Assembly (NCBI GenBank): GCA_024694145.1
Contig: JAILKD010000015.1
Coordinates: 1-33,684, forward strand
DNA length: 33,684 nucleotides
Origin: a bacterium
Lineage (GTDB): Bacteria; Bacillota_I; Bacilli_A; Acholeplasmatales; JAEDCM01
Direction of reading: 5' to 3'
Below the pieces are notes generated by a model. That model made no database searches. It had not been told where the DNA came from and saw only the letters and a list, made by a program, of their open reading frames with translations. The translations under genes and the position numbers were made by a program. Shown piece after piece: positions 19,895-29,769 of this stretch. Position 1 is the stretch's first letter. Every line of letters starts with the position of its first letter.

Positions 19895-22615
19895 CTATTT
19901 TCTAATTAAATCAACAATTTTTCTGCATCTTGGACATAATTCGCCTTCATCAATTGAAGGAACAATTTGCCAACATCTTGAACAAGTAAATCCTGTTGCT
20001 GGAGCCACTTCAATTTTAACTTCATTAGCTACATCTTTTAACTCAAATTGACTTACAATACACATTTGTCCAATGTTAGAATCAAGTTTATCTAATAATT
20101 CTTTGATTTCTTTTGTTGGAGTAATTGTAAGTTTAGCATTAAATGATTTACCAATTACTTTATCATTTCTAGCATCTTCTAGTGCTTTTAAGATGTCATT
20201 TCTAAATTCCATGAATTTATCAAAATTATTCTTAAGTTCATCATAAGCACTATAATCTTTAGCTTCAGGCATATTTTCTAAGTATGCATCAGCAAGTTTT
20301 TCAAGTGGTAATTGATCATAAGCTTCAGTAGCTGTATGAGGAATAATTGGAGTAAGTAGGCTAATTAATGTTTTTGCTGTATGATATAGTACAGTTTGTA
20401 CACCACGTCTAGCTTTTGAATCAGTCTTTTCGATATATAATATATCTTTAGTGAAGTCTAAGTAGAATGGTGATAGAAGTGTTGCTATATAAGCATTAAC
20501 TAATCTATATACTTCATTAAATTCATAATTTTCATATGCTGTTGTTACATCTTTAACTAAATCATTTAATTTAATCATCATGTATTTATCAACATTACAT
20601 AAATCATTAAAATCAACTAATTTGTCTAAATCAGAAATATTAGCAAGTAAGAATTTAAATGTGTTTCTAATCTTACGATATACTTCTGAAACTTGTTTAA
20701 TGATATCATCACTAATTCTTTGGTCAGCTGTATATTCGCAACTAGCTACCCACATACGTAATATATCTGCTCCATATTGATTGACAACTTTTTGTGGATC
20801 AATAGTATTTCCTAGTGATTTAGACATTTTTCTACCCATACCATCAAGAGTAAATCCATGAGATAAAACGGCTTTATATGGTGCTTTTCCTGTAGTAGCA
20901 ACACCAACAATTAAGCTACTGTTAAACCAACCTCTATATTGGTCAGATCCTTCTAAATATAAATCTGCAGGGTATGGAAGATTATAATGTTTTAATACTG
21001 CTTGGCTACTTGAACCAGAATCAAACCAAACATCCATAATGTCTGTTTCTTTAGTAAATTTACCATTAGGTGAATGAATGTTTGTATATCCTTCAGGAAG
21101 TAATTCCTTAGCACCTTTCATAAACCAAATATCAGAACCATATTGTTCAAATAAATCAGCAATATGATCAAATACTTTCTTATCAACTACTGCTTCACCA
21201 TCTTCACAGTAGAAAATTGGAATAGGTACACCCCAAACTCTTTGTCTTGAAATACACCAATCTTTTCTATCTTTAATCATATTAGATATTCTAAGTTCTC
21301 CCCACTTTGGAATCCAATTAGCATTTTTGATTTCTTTAAGTAGAGTCTCTTTTAATTTATCAATTGAAGCAAACCATTGGCTTGTTGCTCTAAAGATAAC
21401 TGGCTTTTTAGTACGCCAATCATGAGGATAGCTATGTGTAATAGGCTTTAATTTAAGAAGTGAACCACAAGCTTTTAAATCTTCAATGATTACATCTTCA
21501 CTTGCATCATAGAATAAGCCTTCATATTTACCAGCTTCTTTTGTTTGATAACCTTTATCATTTACACAAACTAAAATATCTAGTCCATATTCTTTTCCTG
21601 CGATAAAGTCTTCTTCACCATAACCTGGAGCGATATGTACAAATCCAGAACCATCTGTTGTTGTTACATAATCAGCATTAATAGTTGGACTAACTCTATC
21701 AAATAATGGGTGCTTATATTTTAAATTAAGCAAATCTTTACCATATTTTCTATCTAAAACTTTAACATCTTCAAGTTCAAGTTCATCTGTTAATGATTTT
21801 AATAATTCTTCAGCACAAATCATCTTACCCTTATTTGAATCAAATAATACATATTCAATTAGTGGTCCAGCACAAACTGCAAGGTTACCTGGAAGAGTCC
21901 AAGGTGTTGTTGTCCATACTAAGAAGCTTGCATCTTTATATAAACCTTCTCCATTAACGATAGGGAATTTGAAATATATTGATTTAGATGTAATATCTTG
22001 GTATTCAATTTCAGCTTCAGCAAGTGCTGATTCACTAGATGGTGACCAATAAACTGGCTTTAATCCTTTAAAGATAAGGCCATCTAAAGCCATTTTTTCA
22101 AATACTCTGATTTGTTCAGCTTCAAAATAATGTTGTAATGTAATATATGGATCATCAAAGTTTCCAAGTACACCTAAACGCTTAAAGTTTTCTTTTTGCT
22201 TAGCAACTTGGTTATAAGCATATTCTTCACATTTTTTTCTAAATTCAGCAGTAGATATTTCTTTTCTATTTACTCCTGATTTAGTAATAGCAACTTCAAT
22301 TGGAAGTCCATGTGTATCCCATCCTGGTACATATGGAGTATAGAAGCCTTTCATAGTTTTATATCTTAAAACGAAATCTTTTAAAATTTTGTTTAAAGCA
22401 TGTCCAATATGAATGTTTCCATTTGCATATGGAGGTCCATCATGTAAAACGAAGAATGGATGTCCTTCATTTTTCTTTAAAACTTCTTTGTATAAATCCA
22501 TATCATACCATTTCTTTTGAAATAATGGTTCTCTCACGCCTAAATTTCCACGCATTTCAAATGCTGTTTTAGGCATAGCTAATGTGTCTTTGTAATCAAT
22601 AGCCATTTTAATCAC
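19895..22615 (-). CDS. ileS: isoleucyl-tRNA synthetase
   Basis: HIGHALNKILKD, KMSKSLGNTI, C-terminal CSRCWQIVPS...CPRC zinc site. Confidence 0.98.
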   Translation of the reverse strand: MIKMAIDYKDTLAMPKTAFEMRGNLGVREPLFQKKWYDMDLYKEVLKKNEGHPFFVLHDGPPYANGNIHIGHALNKILKDFVLRYKTMKGFYTPYVPGWDTHGLPIEVAITKSGVNRKEISTAEFRKKCEEYAYNQVAKQKENFKRLGVLGNFDDPYITLQHYFEAEQIRVFEKMALDGLIFKGLKPVYWSPSSESALAEAEIEYQDITSKSIYFKFPIVNGEGLYKDASFLVWTTTPWTLPGNLAVCAGPLIEYVLFDSNKGKMICAEELLKSLTDELELEDVKVLDRKYGKDLLNLKYKHPLFDRVSPTINADYVTTTDGSGFVHIAPGYGEEDFIAGKEYGLDILVCVNDKGYQTKEAGKYEGLFYDASEDVIIEDLKACGSLLKLKPITHSYPHDWRTKKPVIFRATSQWFASIDKLKETLLKEIKNANWIPKWGELRISNMIKDRKDWCISRQRVWGVPIPIFYCEDGEAVVDKKVFDHIADLFEQYGSDIWFMKGAKELLPEGYTNIHSPNGKFTKETDIMDVWFDSGSSSQAVLKHYNLPYPADLYLEGSDQYRGWFNSSLIVGVATTGKAPYKAVLSHGFTLDGMGRKMSKSLGNTIDPQKVVNQYGADILRMWVASCEYTADQRISDDIIKQVSEVYRKIRNTFKFLLANISDLDKLVDFNDLCNVDKYMMIKLNDLVKDVTTAYENYEFNEVYRLVNAYIATLLSPFYLDFTKDILYIEKTDSKARRGVQTVLYHTAKTLISLLTPIIPHTATEAYDQLPLEKLADAYLENMPEAKDYSAYDELKNNFDKFMEFRNDILKALEDARNDKVIGKSFNAKLTITPTKEIKELLDKLDSNIGQMCIVSQFELKDVANEVKIEVAPATGFTCSRCWQIVPSIDEGELCPRCRKIVDLIRK

Positions 22616-22621
22616 TCCTTT

Positions 22622-22850
22622 TAATAAAATAAAAAACGTCCTATCTAAGGACGCTAATAACGTGGTACCACCTTAGTTCTAGAATAAATCTAGCACTCAA
22701 ATCCCTTAACGCGGAAAACGTCCTATATTACTATAATTCACATAGGCATTCAAAGATGATATTCATATAATTAAGTGATGCTTTATTTCCACCAACAAAA
22801 GCTCTCTATAATGTTAATTACATAAACGTGTTCTTTTCATCAATTTTATA
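22622..22850 (-). ncRNA. T-box leader of ileS
   Basis: minus strand AAGGTGGTACCACG T-box (22661-22674), terminator CGTCCTTAGATAGGACG-TTTTTT, plausible ATC (Ile) specifier in GAATATCATC. Confidence 0.92.
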
Positions 22851-22891
22851 TCCTTAATTATTATATCACAAGTTTTTATAATTTAAATACT

Positions 22892-23209
22892 TTATTTAAA
22901 ATTATTCAAAAATTCATTTAAAGAGCCATCCAAAAACTCTTCTTTTCTTGCGAATAAAAATGCATTGTCATTTAGTTTTTTAGCTACACCATCAACCGCA
23001 TAAACAACACCTGATAAAAACGCAATAATTTTATTTGCTTCATCAATGTCAAGTTCACCAAATCCTAAGCATAGAGGAATACCTTTAAGTAAGCTATCAG
23101 CATAACCTACTGCCTTATCAGGATCTGTTAAGTTTTCCATAATCATTTTTTGTCTAGCAGGTGTATTATCTACTGGTTTTTCTTCTTTTTTCTTTGAAAA
23201 TATTCCCAT
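22892..23209 (-). CDS. sepF: cell division protein SepF (start MGIFSKKKEEK)
   Basis: SepF core: DPDKAVGYADSLLKGIPLCLGFGELDIDEANKIIAFLSGVVYAVDG. Confidence 0.88.
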   Translation of the reverse strand: MGIFSKKKEEKPVDNTPARQKMIMENLTDPDKAVGYADSLLKGIPLCLGFGELDIDEANKIIAFLSGVVYAVDGVAKKLNDNAFLFARKEEFLDGSLNEFLNNFK

Positions 23210-23210
23210 A

Positions 23211-23825
23211 TTAATATTCTCCCTTCCATAAAATAGAACCAAGTCTAATATGAGTTGCTCCACACTCTAGTGCTATTTTATAATCATTAGACATTCCCAT
23301 TGATAGATATAGTGATTTATCAATTGAATCTCTAAAGTCTTTTAAACGCAAAAATACGCCTTTTATTACATTTTCTTCATCTGTGTTTGGTGCCATAGTC
23401 ATAAAGCCAACAACTTCTATTTTAGAATACTTTTTAAGTTCGTTATAAAAGTTTAATGCATCATTATAATCTATACCACTTTTAGATTCTTCACCACTAT
23501 TAATTTCAATAAAACATTTTAATTTCTTATTAGAATATTTTTCTATTTCATTAGCTAGCTTTATTGAATCAAGAGAATGTAAATAATCTATTTTATTTAT
23601 GACATCTTTAACTTTATTAGTTTGTAAGTGTCCAATAAAGTGCCAAGTGATATCTAAATCTTTTAATTCATCATATTTTTCTAGGAAAGCTTGAGCTCTA
23701 TTTTCACCCATGTTTTTAATTCCTAAATCATACATTTTTCTTATTGAACTACTACCTACATATTTACTAGCACAAACAATTGTTGCTCCTTTAGGATCTA
23801 TTTCATTTAGATTATCTTTAAGCAT
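23211..23825 (-). CDS. ylmE: PLP homeostasis protein YggS/YlmE family
   Basis: ENRAQ, WHFIGHLQTNKVK, HSLDSIKLA, GMSNDYKIALECGATHIRLGS. Confidence 0.95.
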   Translation of the reverse strand: MLKDNLNEIDPKGATIVCASKYVGSSSIRKMYDLGIKNMGENRAQAFLEKYDELKDLDITWHFIGHLQTNKVKDVINKIDYLHSLDSIKLANEIEKYSNKKLKCFIEINSGEESKSGIDYNDALNFYNELKKYSKIEVVGFMTMAPNTDEENVIKGVFLRLKDFRDSIDKSLYLSMGMSNDYKIALECGATHIRLGSILWKGEY

Positions 23826-24922
23826 TATCTATTAAACCTAAATAACATGATGTCTCCATCTTGGACAACATATTCTTTTCCTTCACTACGCATCTTACCA
23901 GCATCACGCGCTTGTAAGTTACCACCTAAAGTAACAAAATCATTATAGCTTATTACTTCAGCTCTAATAAATCCTTTTTGGAAGTCAGTATGAATTATAC
24001 CAGCACATTCTGGTGCCTTCATACCTTTTTTAAATGTCCATGCTCTTACTTCATCAGGTCCTTCAGTAAAATATGTAGCTAAGCCTAATAAATCATATGT
24101 TTCTTTAATTAGATTATCTAATCCAGATTGTTCTAATCCATAACTTTCTAAAAACATAGTCTTTTCTTCATCAGATAAGTCTGCAAGTTCACTTTCAAGT
24201 TCAGCAACAATAGGAATTACCTTTTTACCATTAACACATTTTTTTAATTCTTCATAGTTTTTATTATAATCAATTCCATCACCAGTTGCATTTATACCTA
24301 AGTTAGCTATATAAATGATTGGTTTTAAGCTTAAAAAGCAAAATGAAGATAATGCTTTCTTTTCATCATCACTTAAAGTTAAATCACGTAAAGAAATACC
24401 ATTTAAAAGGGCTTCTTGTAGCCTTTTCATTAATGCTAGTTCATCTCTAGCACCTTCTTCATTAGCTTGTGCTTTTTTAACTATTTTTTCTATTCTTTTT
24501 TCTACAATATCTAAATCAGCAAATATTAATTCTAAATCGATAACTTCAACATCTCTTTTAGGATTTACTGATCCATCTACGTGTACAATATTTCCATCTT
24601 CAAAGCATCTAACAACTTCAACAATAGCATCACAATTTCTAATGTTACTTAAAAATTGGTTACCTAGTCCTTCACCTTTAGAAGCTCCTTTAACTAAACC
24701 GGCAATATCAGTAAATTCAACTGTTGCATATATAGTTCTTTTAGGGTTAGCCATTTTAGTTAGAACATCTACTCTTTCATCTGGTACTTCAACTACTCCA
24801 ACATTTGGATCAATAGTTGCAAAAGGATAATTTGCAGCTAATACTTTTGTTTTTGTAATTGCATTAAATAAAGTTGATTTACCTACGTTAGGTAGCCCAA
24901 CAATTCCGGCAGTTAATGCCAT
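23825..24922 (-). CDS. ychF: YchF/Obg-family GTPase/ATPase (start MALTAGIVG)
   Basis: GIVGLPNVGKSTLFNAITKTKVLAANYPFATIDPN, C-terminal TGS domain. Confidence 0.97.
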   Translation of the reverse strand: MALTAGIVGLPNVGKSTLFNAITKTKVLAANYPFATIDPNVGVVEVPDERVDVLTKMANPKRTIYATVEFTDIAGLVKGASKGEGLGNQFLSNIRNCDAIVEVVRCFEDGNIVHVDGSVNPKRDVEVIDLELIFADLDIVEKRIEKIVKKAQANEEGARDELALMKRLQEALLNGISLRDLTLSDDEKKALSSFCFLSLKPIIYIANLGINATGDGIDYNKNYEELKKCVNGKKVIPIVAELESELADLSDEEKTMFLESYGLEQSGLDNLIKETYDLLGLATYFTEGPDEVRAWTFKKGMKAPECAGIIHTDFQKGFIRAEVISYNDFVTLGGNLQARDAGKMRSEGKEYVVQDGDIMLFRFNR

Positions 24923-24933
24923 AAAAATCACTC

Positions 24934-25719
24934 CTACTTCTTCTTACCTAATTCATATGCACGATTAACACATGCATCAAAACAATCTTTTACGATTTTA
25001 TCCATATTATAATTGTCAAAGACTTTTACACCTTCAATAGTTGTTCCACCAGGTGAACATACATCTTTGATTAATTGTTCTATTGGTTTATCACATTCTA
25101 AAATCATATTAGCAGAACCAATCATAGAACCACATACTAGCTTTTTACATTGTTCATATGTAAATCCTGCTTCCATGCCTGCTTTAATAAATGAAAGTGC
25201 AAAATAATATCCATATGCTGGAAAAGAACCGTTTAAAGGGATAACTTCATTCATCTTATCCTCAGTAATTATAGTTACAGAGCCAACACTTTCAAATATT
25301 TTAACTACAGTTTCATTTACTTTATCATCAAAACATATAGCGCTTGTACCATAATTAATTAAAGCTGGTGTATTTGGCATAACACGTGCTACATTAACAT
25401 CTTTTAAATATGATTTAATGTAATCAATTGATATACCAGCAGCAATAGTAATTATTGTTTTAGCATGATTAGTTATTTTGCTTAATTCTTCTAATATTTC
25501 ATTAATTTGTTGTGGCTTAACAGCAAGTAAAACTATATCAGCATTTTGATATAGTTCTACATTATTCATGGTTTTATAGCCACTATTATTTAATTCTTCC
25601 ATTCTAGGTGCGTAACTATCTGCAAAAATTACTTCATCTTTTTTAAATAGTCCACTTTTAATTACGCCAAATCCAATGGCACTACCCATCTTACCAGCGC
25701 CTATAATACCAAATTTCAT
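24934..25719 (-). CDS. proC: pyrroline-5-carboxylate reductase
   Basis: GAGKMGSAI, ARVMPNTPALI, SPGGTTIEGV. Confidence 0.95.
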   Translation of the reverse strand: MKFGIIGAGKMGSAIGFGVIKSGLFKKDEVIFADSYAPRMEELNNSGYKTMNNVELYQNADIVLLAVKPQQINEILEELSKITNHAKTIITIAAGISIDYIKSYLKDVNVARVMPNTPALINYGTSAICFDDKVNETVVKIFESVGSVTIITEDKMNEVIPLNGSFPAYGYYFALSFIKAGMEAGFTYEQCKKLVCGSMIGSANMILECDKPIEQLIKDVCSPGGTTIEGVKVFDNYNMDKIVKDCFDACVNRAYELGKKK

Positions 25720-25737
25720 TTTAATTACCTCTATTTA

Positions 25738-26025
25738 TTAAATAATACTTCCAAATACTACACATACTAGGAATACTATTACAATTACCCAGTAGATTAC
25801 TTTTACTGTAGTACTCTTACCTTTAGTAAATCCATATGCAACAACAGCAACAACGATAAATGTTAAAACTGTTGCAACTAATTGTAACCCTCCAATTAGT
25901 TTTCCGCTAAATTTAATTGCCTCGATATGGTTATTTAAACCAATTAATAACCATGCAATAGCACTTACAACGATTGCGACATAAGCAAAAATCTCTAATA
26001 AATCATTTTTACTACTCTTACTCAT
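25738..26025 (-). CDS. small membrane protein, unknown function
   Basis: three hydrophobic helices; RBS upstream. Confidence 0.65.
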   Translation of the reverse strand: MSKSSKNDLLEIFAYVAIVVSAIAWLLIGLNNHIEAIKFSGKLIGGLQLVATVLTFIVVAVVAYGFTKGKSTTVKVIYWVIVIVFLVCVVFGSII

Positions 26026-26079
26026 TTTATATTTCCTCCTAAATTTTATATTAAAACATTTTTAAAATGCATTAACCAA

Positions 26080-27060
26080 TTAAATTTCTCCCCATTCAGA
26101 TGTAGTTTCAACACCATTTAGTTTATCAAGATATTCTTTAGCTTCATCATTACCAAGGTTAGAAGCCATCATATAATATTCTTTAGCTTTTTCAATGTCT
26201 TTTTCTACACCTTGACCAAATTCATAGCATAAACCTAAATTCTTTAATGCTGATGAGTTGTTTTGATTTGAAGCACGTTTAAACCAACTTGCAGCTTCTT
26301 TATAATCTTTTTTAACTCCTTCACCATGCTTAAAACAATAACCAACATTGTTTTGTGCAGGAGCGTATCCTTGATCTGCAGCTAATTTATAATACTTAAA
26401 TGCTTCTTCATAATCTTTTTTTACGCCAATACCATAATAATAGCTATTAGCTAATGAGCATTGTGCTTTTGCATATCCTTGATCTGCTGCTTTTTTATAC
26501 CAAGCAACAGCTGCATCATAATCATAATCAACACCATTACCTGTTTCACAGCATATAGCCAAGTTATACTCAGCAGGAGCATAATCTTGATCAGCCGCTT
26601 TCTTAAACCAAGTTGTTGCAGTTGTTGAATTCTTTTCTACACCATATCCATAATCATAACATAAACCTAAATTATTTTGCGCTGGTGCATAATTTGCTTC
26701 TGCTGCTTCTTTAAAGCATTTGAAAGCAAATATTAAATCAACTAACACTCCATAACCATCTCTATAACATATACCTAAAAAGTTTTTGCTTTCTAAATCA
26801 TTTTGTTCACTAGCCTTTGTAAGCCAAATAATTGCTTTTGAATAATCTTGAGCGATTCCATTACCTAAAAAATATGCTTTTCCAAGATTTCTTTGAGCAA
26901 CTACATTACCAAGCATTGCACATTTAGTATACCAATAAATTGATTGTCTAATGTTTTTTTCAACGCCACTACCCTTTTTATATGCTTCAGCTATTTCTAA
27001 CATAGCATTAACATCATCATTTTCTGCTTTTTTCATTAAAGAATTTAAATCGATAGCCAT
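26080..27060 (-). CDS. Sel1-like (TPR-type) repeat protein
   Basis: ~8 Sel1 repeats, e.g. YAPAQNNLGLCYDYGYGVEKN, KAAAWYKKAADQGYAKAQ-like units. Confidence 0.93.
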   Translation of the reverse strand: MAIDLNSLMKKAENDDVNAMLEIAEAYKKGSGVEKNIRQSIYWYTKCAMLGNVVAQRNLGKAYFLGNGIAQDYSKAIIWLTKASEQNDLESKNFLGICYRDGYGVLVDLIFAFKCFKEAAEANYAPAQNNLGLCYDYGYGVEKNSTTATTWFKKAADQDYAPAEYNLAICCETGNGVDYDYDAAVAWYKKAADQGYAKAQCSLANSYYYGIGVKKDYEEAFKYYKLAADQGYAPAQNNVGYCFKHGEGVKKDYKEAASWFKRASNQNNSSALKNLGLCYEFGQGVEKDIEKAKEYYMMASNLGNDEAKEYLDKLNGVETTSEWGEI

Positions 27061-27129
27061 ATTTATACCTCCGTAAACTAATACATTATTATTTTATCAT
27101 ATAATTGTTTTATTTTATATATATAAAAA

Positions 27130-27155
27130 TAAAAAATCTAAGAATATTCTTAGAT
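27130..27155 (-). terminator. intrinsic terminator downstream of nnr
   Basis: ATCTAAGAAT/ATTCTTAGAT stem, T-rich run on minus strand. Confidence 0.8.
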
Positions 27156-28604
27156 CTTTATAACTTGACTTATAGCTTTTGGAATATTTATTATTGTATC
27201 TCTTGCTATTAAAGATATTTCATTAATTTCTTCAACACCAAGTTCTCCTGCAAGTCCATTTACATATGCAGCTGCAGCAACACTTAATAATAAATCAGAT
27301 TTTGCATATGCAAGTATTCCTGCAAGTATTCCACTTAATACATCTCCACTTCCTGCTGTTGACATTCCAACCGTTCCTTTATTAACTAAATATGTTTTAA
27401 ATCCATTAGTTATTATAGTTGTAGGTCCTTTTAAAAGTAATATACAATTATTTTTTTTAGCAAACTCCATACTATATTCAATTAAATGATTTTTTATATC
27501 AGATATTTCTTTATTAATTAGTCTAGAAAACTCTTTTAAATGTGGCGTAAGTACGACATTTTCACTTAATTTTATATCTTTGTTATTTGCTAATGTATTA
27601 AGTCCATCTGCATCTATTATTATAGGGCATTTATAATTATCGATAATATATTTTATTATATCTTTATAAGAATTACTACTACCCATACCCATACCTATAC
27701 ATATAGAATCCATATTAGTTAATACTTTAAAATCATCAGTAAATTCCATATGTCCATCTTTATCATTAATAGGAACCAATATTGATTCTAAAATATATGG
27801 TTTAACAGAATCTTCTATTGATTTAGGTACATAAAGCTTTGCTATACCGCATCCACTTCTAAGAGCTGAATAACTTAAATTTGATAGTTTAACTGCACCA
27901 CTATATTCAGCAGATCCACCAATTATTGCAGTATAGCCAAAGCTCTTTTTATTTGAGTTTTCATTTCTTTTGCTAAATATATGTTTAATATCATTTTTAT
28001 CAATTAAATAGGAGCAATCTCCAACTAAATTAATATCAATATTATTATTTATGATTTTTCCTGTATAGTTTTTAGCATCATTTAATAATAAACCATATTT
28101 TATAAATCCAATAGATATAGTTAAAGTAGCTTTAATACAAGTTTTAGCAATTCCTGTTGTTCCATTTAAACCACTAGGTATATCACAGCTTATAATAAAT
28201 GCTTTTGATTTATTAATGTTATTTATTATTGACTTATATGGTTCTTCAACTTCCCTATTAAAACCAGTACCAAATATACAATCAACTATTATATCAAAAT
28301 CTTTAAAGTCATAAGATTCATCAATATAAATTACTTCATTTTTTAGTTTATTAAAGAAGAAAAGCGCATCATCACTTATTTTTCTAGTAATTCTTAATAC
28401 TTTTGCACCAGGTATGAAGCTAGCAAGTACATAACCATCACCTGCATTATTACCTGAGCCACAAACTATTGCCACATTTCCTTTATAATCATATGATTCA
28501 TATAATTTCTTACCTGCTTCATACATTAAATTTGTTGAACCAACTTCTTGTATTTTAGAACTATCACTATTTCTCATAGTAATAACATCAACTACTTTTT
28601 CCAC
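27150..28604 (-). CDS. nnr: bifunctional NAD(P)H-hydrate epimerase / dehydratase
   Basis: YjeF-N (GSGNNAGDGYVLA, DCIFGTGF) and YjeF-C (GTVGMSTAGSGDVLSGILAG). Confidence 0.93.
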   Translation of the reverse strand: MEKVVDVITMRNSDSSKIQEVGSTNLMYEAGKKLYESYDYKGNVAIVCGSGNNAGDGYVLASFIPGAKVLRITRKISDDALFFFNKLKNEVIYIDESYDFKDFDIIVDCIFGTGFNREVEEPYKSIINNINKSKAFIISCDIPSGLNGTTGIAKTCIKATLTISIGFIKYGLLLNDAKNYTGKIINNNIDINLVGDCSYLIDKNDIKHIFSKRNENSNKKSFGYTAIIGGSAEYSGAVKLSNLSYSALRSGCGIAKLYVPKSIEDSVKPYILESILVPINDKDGHMEFTDDFKVLTNMDSICIGMGMGSSNSYKDIIKYIIDNYKCPIIIDADGLNTLANNKDIKLSENVVLTPHLKEFSRLINKEISDIKNHLIEYSMEFAKKNNCILLLKGPTTIITNGFKTYLVNKGTVGMSTAGSGDVLSGILAGILAYAKSDLLLSVAAAAYVNGLAGELGVEEINEISLIARDTIINIPKAISQVIKI

Positions 28605-28918
28605 TATATCACCTCTAAATAAAATATAACAGGGCGAAATCCATCAGAGCAAGCTACCATTGCACTTTTAGGATCTTTCATCCAACCATTATATAAATTG
28701 AATATTCCATTAGATAATTTTTCAATATATGGTTTTAAGTCATACCATGCAGAATCACAAAAGCCTTTTGGCTTCTTTCCATTTTTAGATATAAATGTCA
28801 TATCTAATTTCATAGGGCATAAGTTTATAGGATCATTAGCAAATTCTATATTTTCATACATTTCACTTAATTCATTATTATCTAATATTTTTTTAACTGT
28901 TATTTTAATATCATACAT
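28604..28918 (-). CDS. TIGR04076-like small protein (start MYDIKITVKK)
   Basis: CP...GKKPKGFCDSAWYDLKPY...MKDPKSAMVACSDGFRPVIFYLE pattern. Confidence 0.7.
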   Translation of the reverse strand: MYDIKITVKKILDNNELSEMYENIEFANDPINLCPMKLDMTFISKNGKKPKGFCDSAWYDLKPYIEKLSNGIFNLYNGWMKDPKSAMVACSDGFRPVIFYLEVI

Positions 28919-28952
28919 AGTATCACCAATTAAATTATACTTTATTTTTATT

Positions 28953-28978
28953 AAAAAAAACACATTGTTTCCAATGTG
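28953..28978 (-). terminator. intrinsic terminator
   Basis: CACATTG/CAATGTG hairpin then 8 T on minus strand. Confidence 0.88.
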
Positions 28979-28993
28979 CTAAAAATAATTTTT

Positions 28994-29635
28994 TTAATTT
29001 TTTTCTTCTTTTTCTTTCTTTTCGATTTTGTAGTGACCAACTTTAAATAAATATTCATGCCATACATTACTATTTAGATTACTATCTATATATCTACATA
29101 ATGTTCCATGTAAGAATATTCTATCTGTATATAAGTTTAATACAACACCTTTAATTGATAAGCCATCAGCACCATAAGTTTTGCCTTTAACATAATCATT
29201 ATATATATCTTTAATACTCTTCTTTAAAATTGTATAATGTTTTATTTCTTCATTATCAATTAATTCTTCTACATATTTACATAAATCTTCTTTATTAGTA
29301 AATATTGGATAATAATATCCTCTATAGCTATCTTGTAGATGCTTTACTCTATAACAATTAATATTTTTATTAACAGAATTATCTTTAAGAATTTGTCTAT
29401 CATTTATTTCTCCGTTATCATAAAGCTTTTCCATTTTTGCATTTGGAAATTCATAACCAACTACACAGTACACTTCACCTGTTGCAAGTGTATCAACATA
29501 ATCTCTAAGTGTGGCATAGTAATTATCATCCAAGTTGGAGAAGGACTCGCTTCTTAAATTAATATAATTGGCTGTCTTTTTCACTACATAATCACTGATT
29601 GAAAAAACTAAATCATTTAGTCTCATCTTCATCAT
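28994..29635 (-). CDS. uncharacterised ~210-aa protein
   Basis: ORF with extended -10 (TGCTATAAT) and GGGGGAG RBS upstream; family not recognised. Confidence 0.7.
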   Translation of the reverse strand: MMKMRLNDLVFSISDYVVKKTANYINLRSESFSNLDDNYYATLRDYVDTLATGEVYCVVGYEFPNAKMEKLYDNGEINDRQILKDNSVNKNINCYRVKHLQDSYRGYYYPIFTNKEDLCKYVEELIDNEEIKHYTILKKSIKDIYNDYVKGKTYGADGLSIKGVVLNLYTDRIFLHGTLCRYIDSNLNSNVWHEYLFKVGHYKIEKKEKEEKN

Positions 29636-29699
29636 CTCCCCCGACTATATTATAGCATAAACATTTGATATATATAATAAAATAAAGAATGAAAACGGC

Positions 29700-29724
29700 T
29701 TCACAAGGCTTAAACCCTTGTGAA
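29700..29724. other. 9-bp stem hairpin TTCACAAGG/CCTTGTGAA in pckA 3' intergenic region
   Basis: perfect inverted repeat with 7-nt loop, distinct from the pckA terminator. Confidence 0.6.
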
Positions 29725-29733
29725 AGCGATGCA

Positions 29734-29760
29734 CAAAAAAGAGCATTAATTAAAATGCTC
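29734..29760 (-). terminator. intrinsic terminator of pckA
   Basis: GAGCATT/AATGCTC hairpin then TTTTTT on minus strand. Confidence 0.88.
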
Positions 29761-29769
29761 TTAATTCAT

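Noticed and set aside
26080-27060. Internal DNA repeats as a CRISPR-like or tandem repeat array
   Set aside because: These are degenerate Sel1 protein repeats; no spacers or exact DNA repeats.
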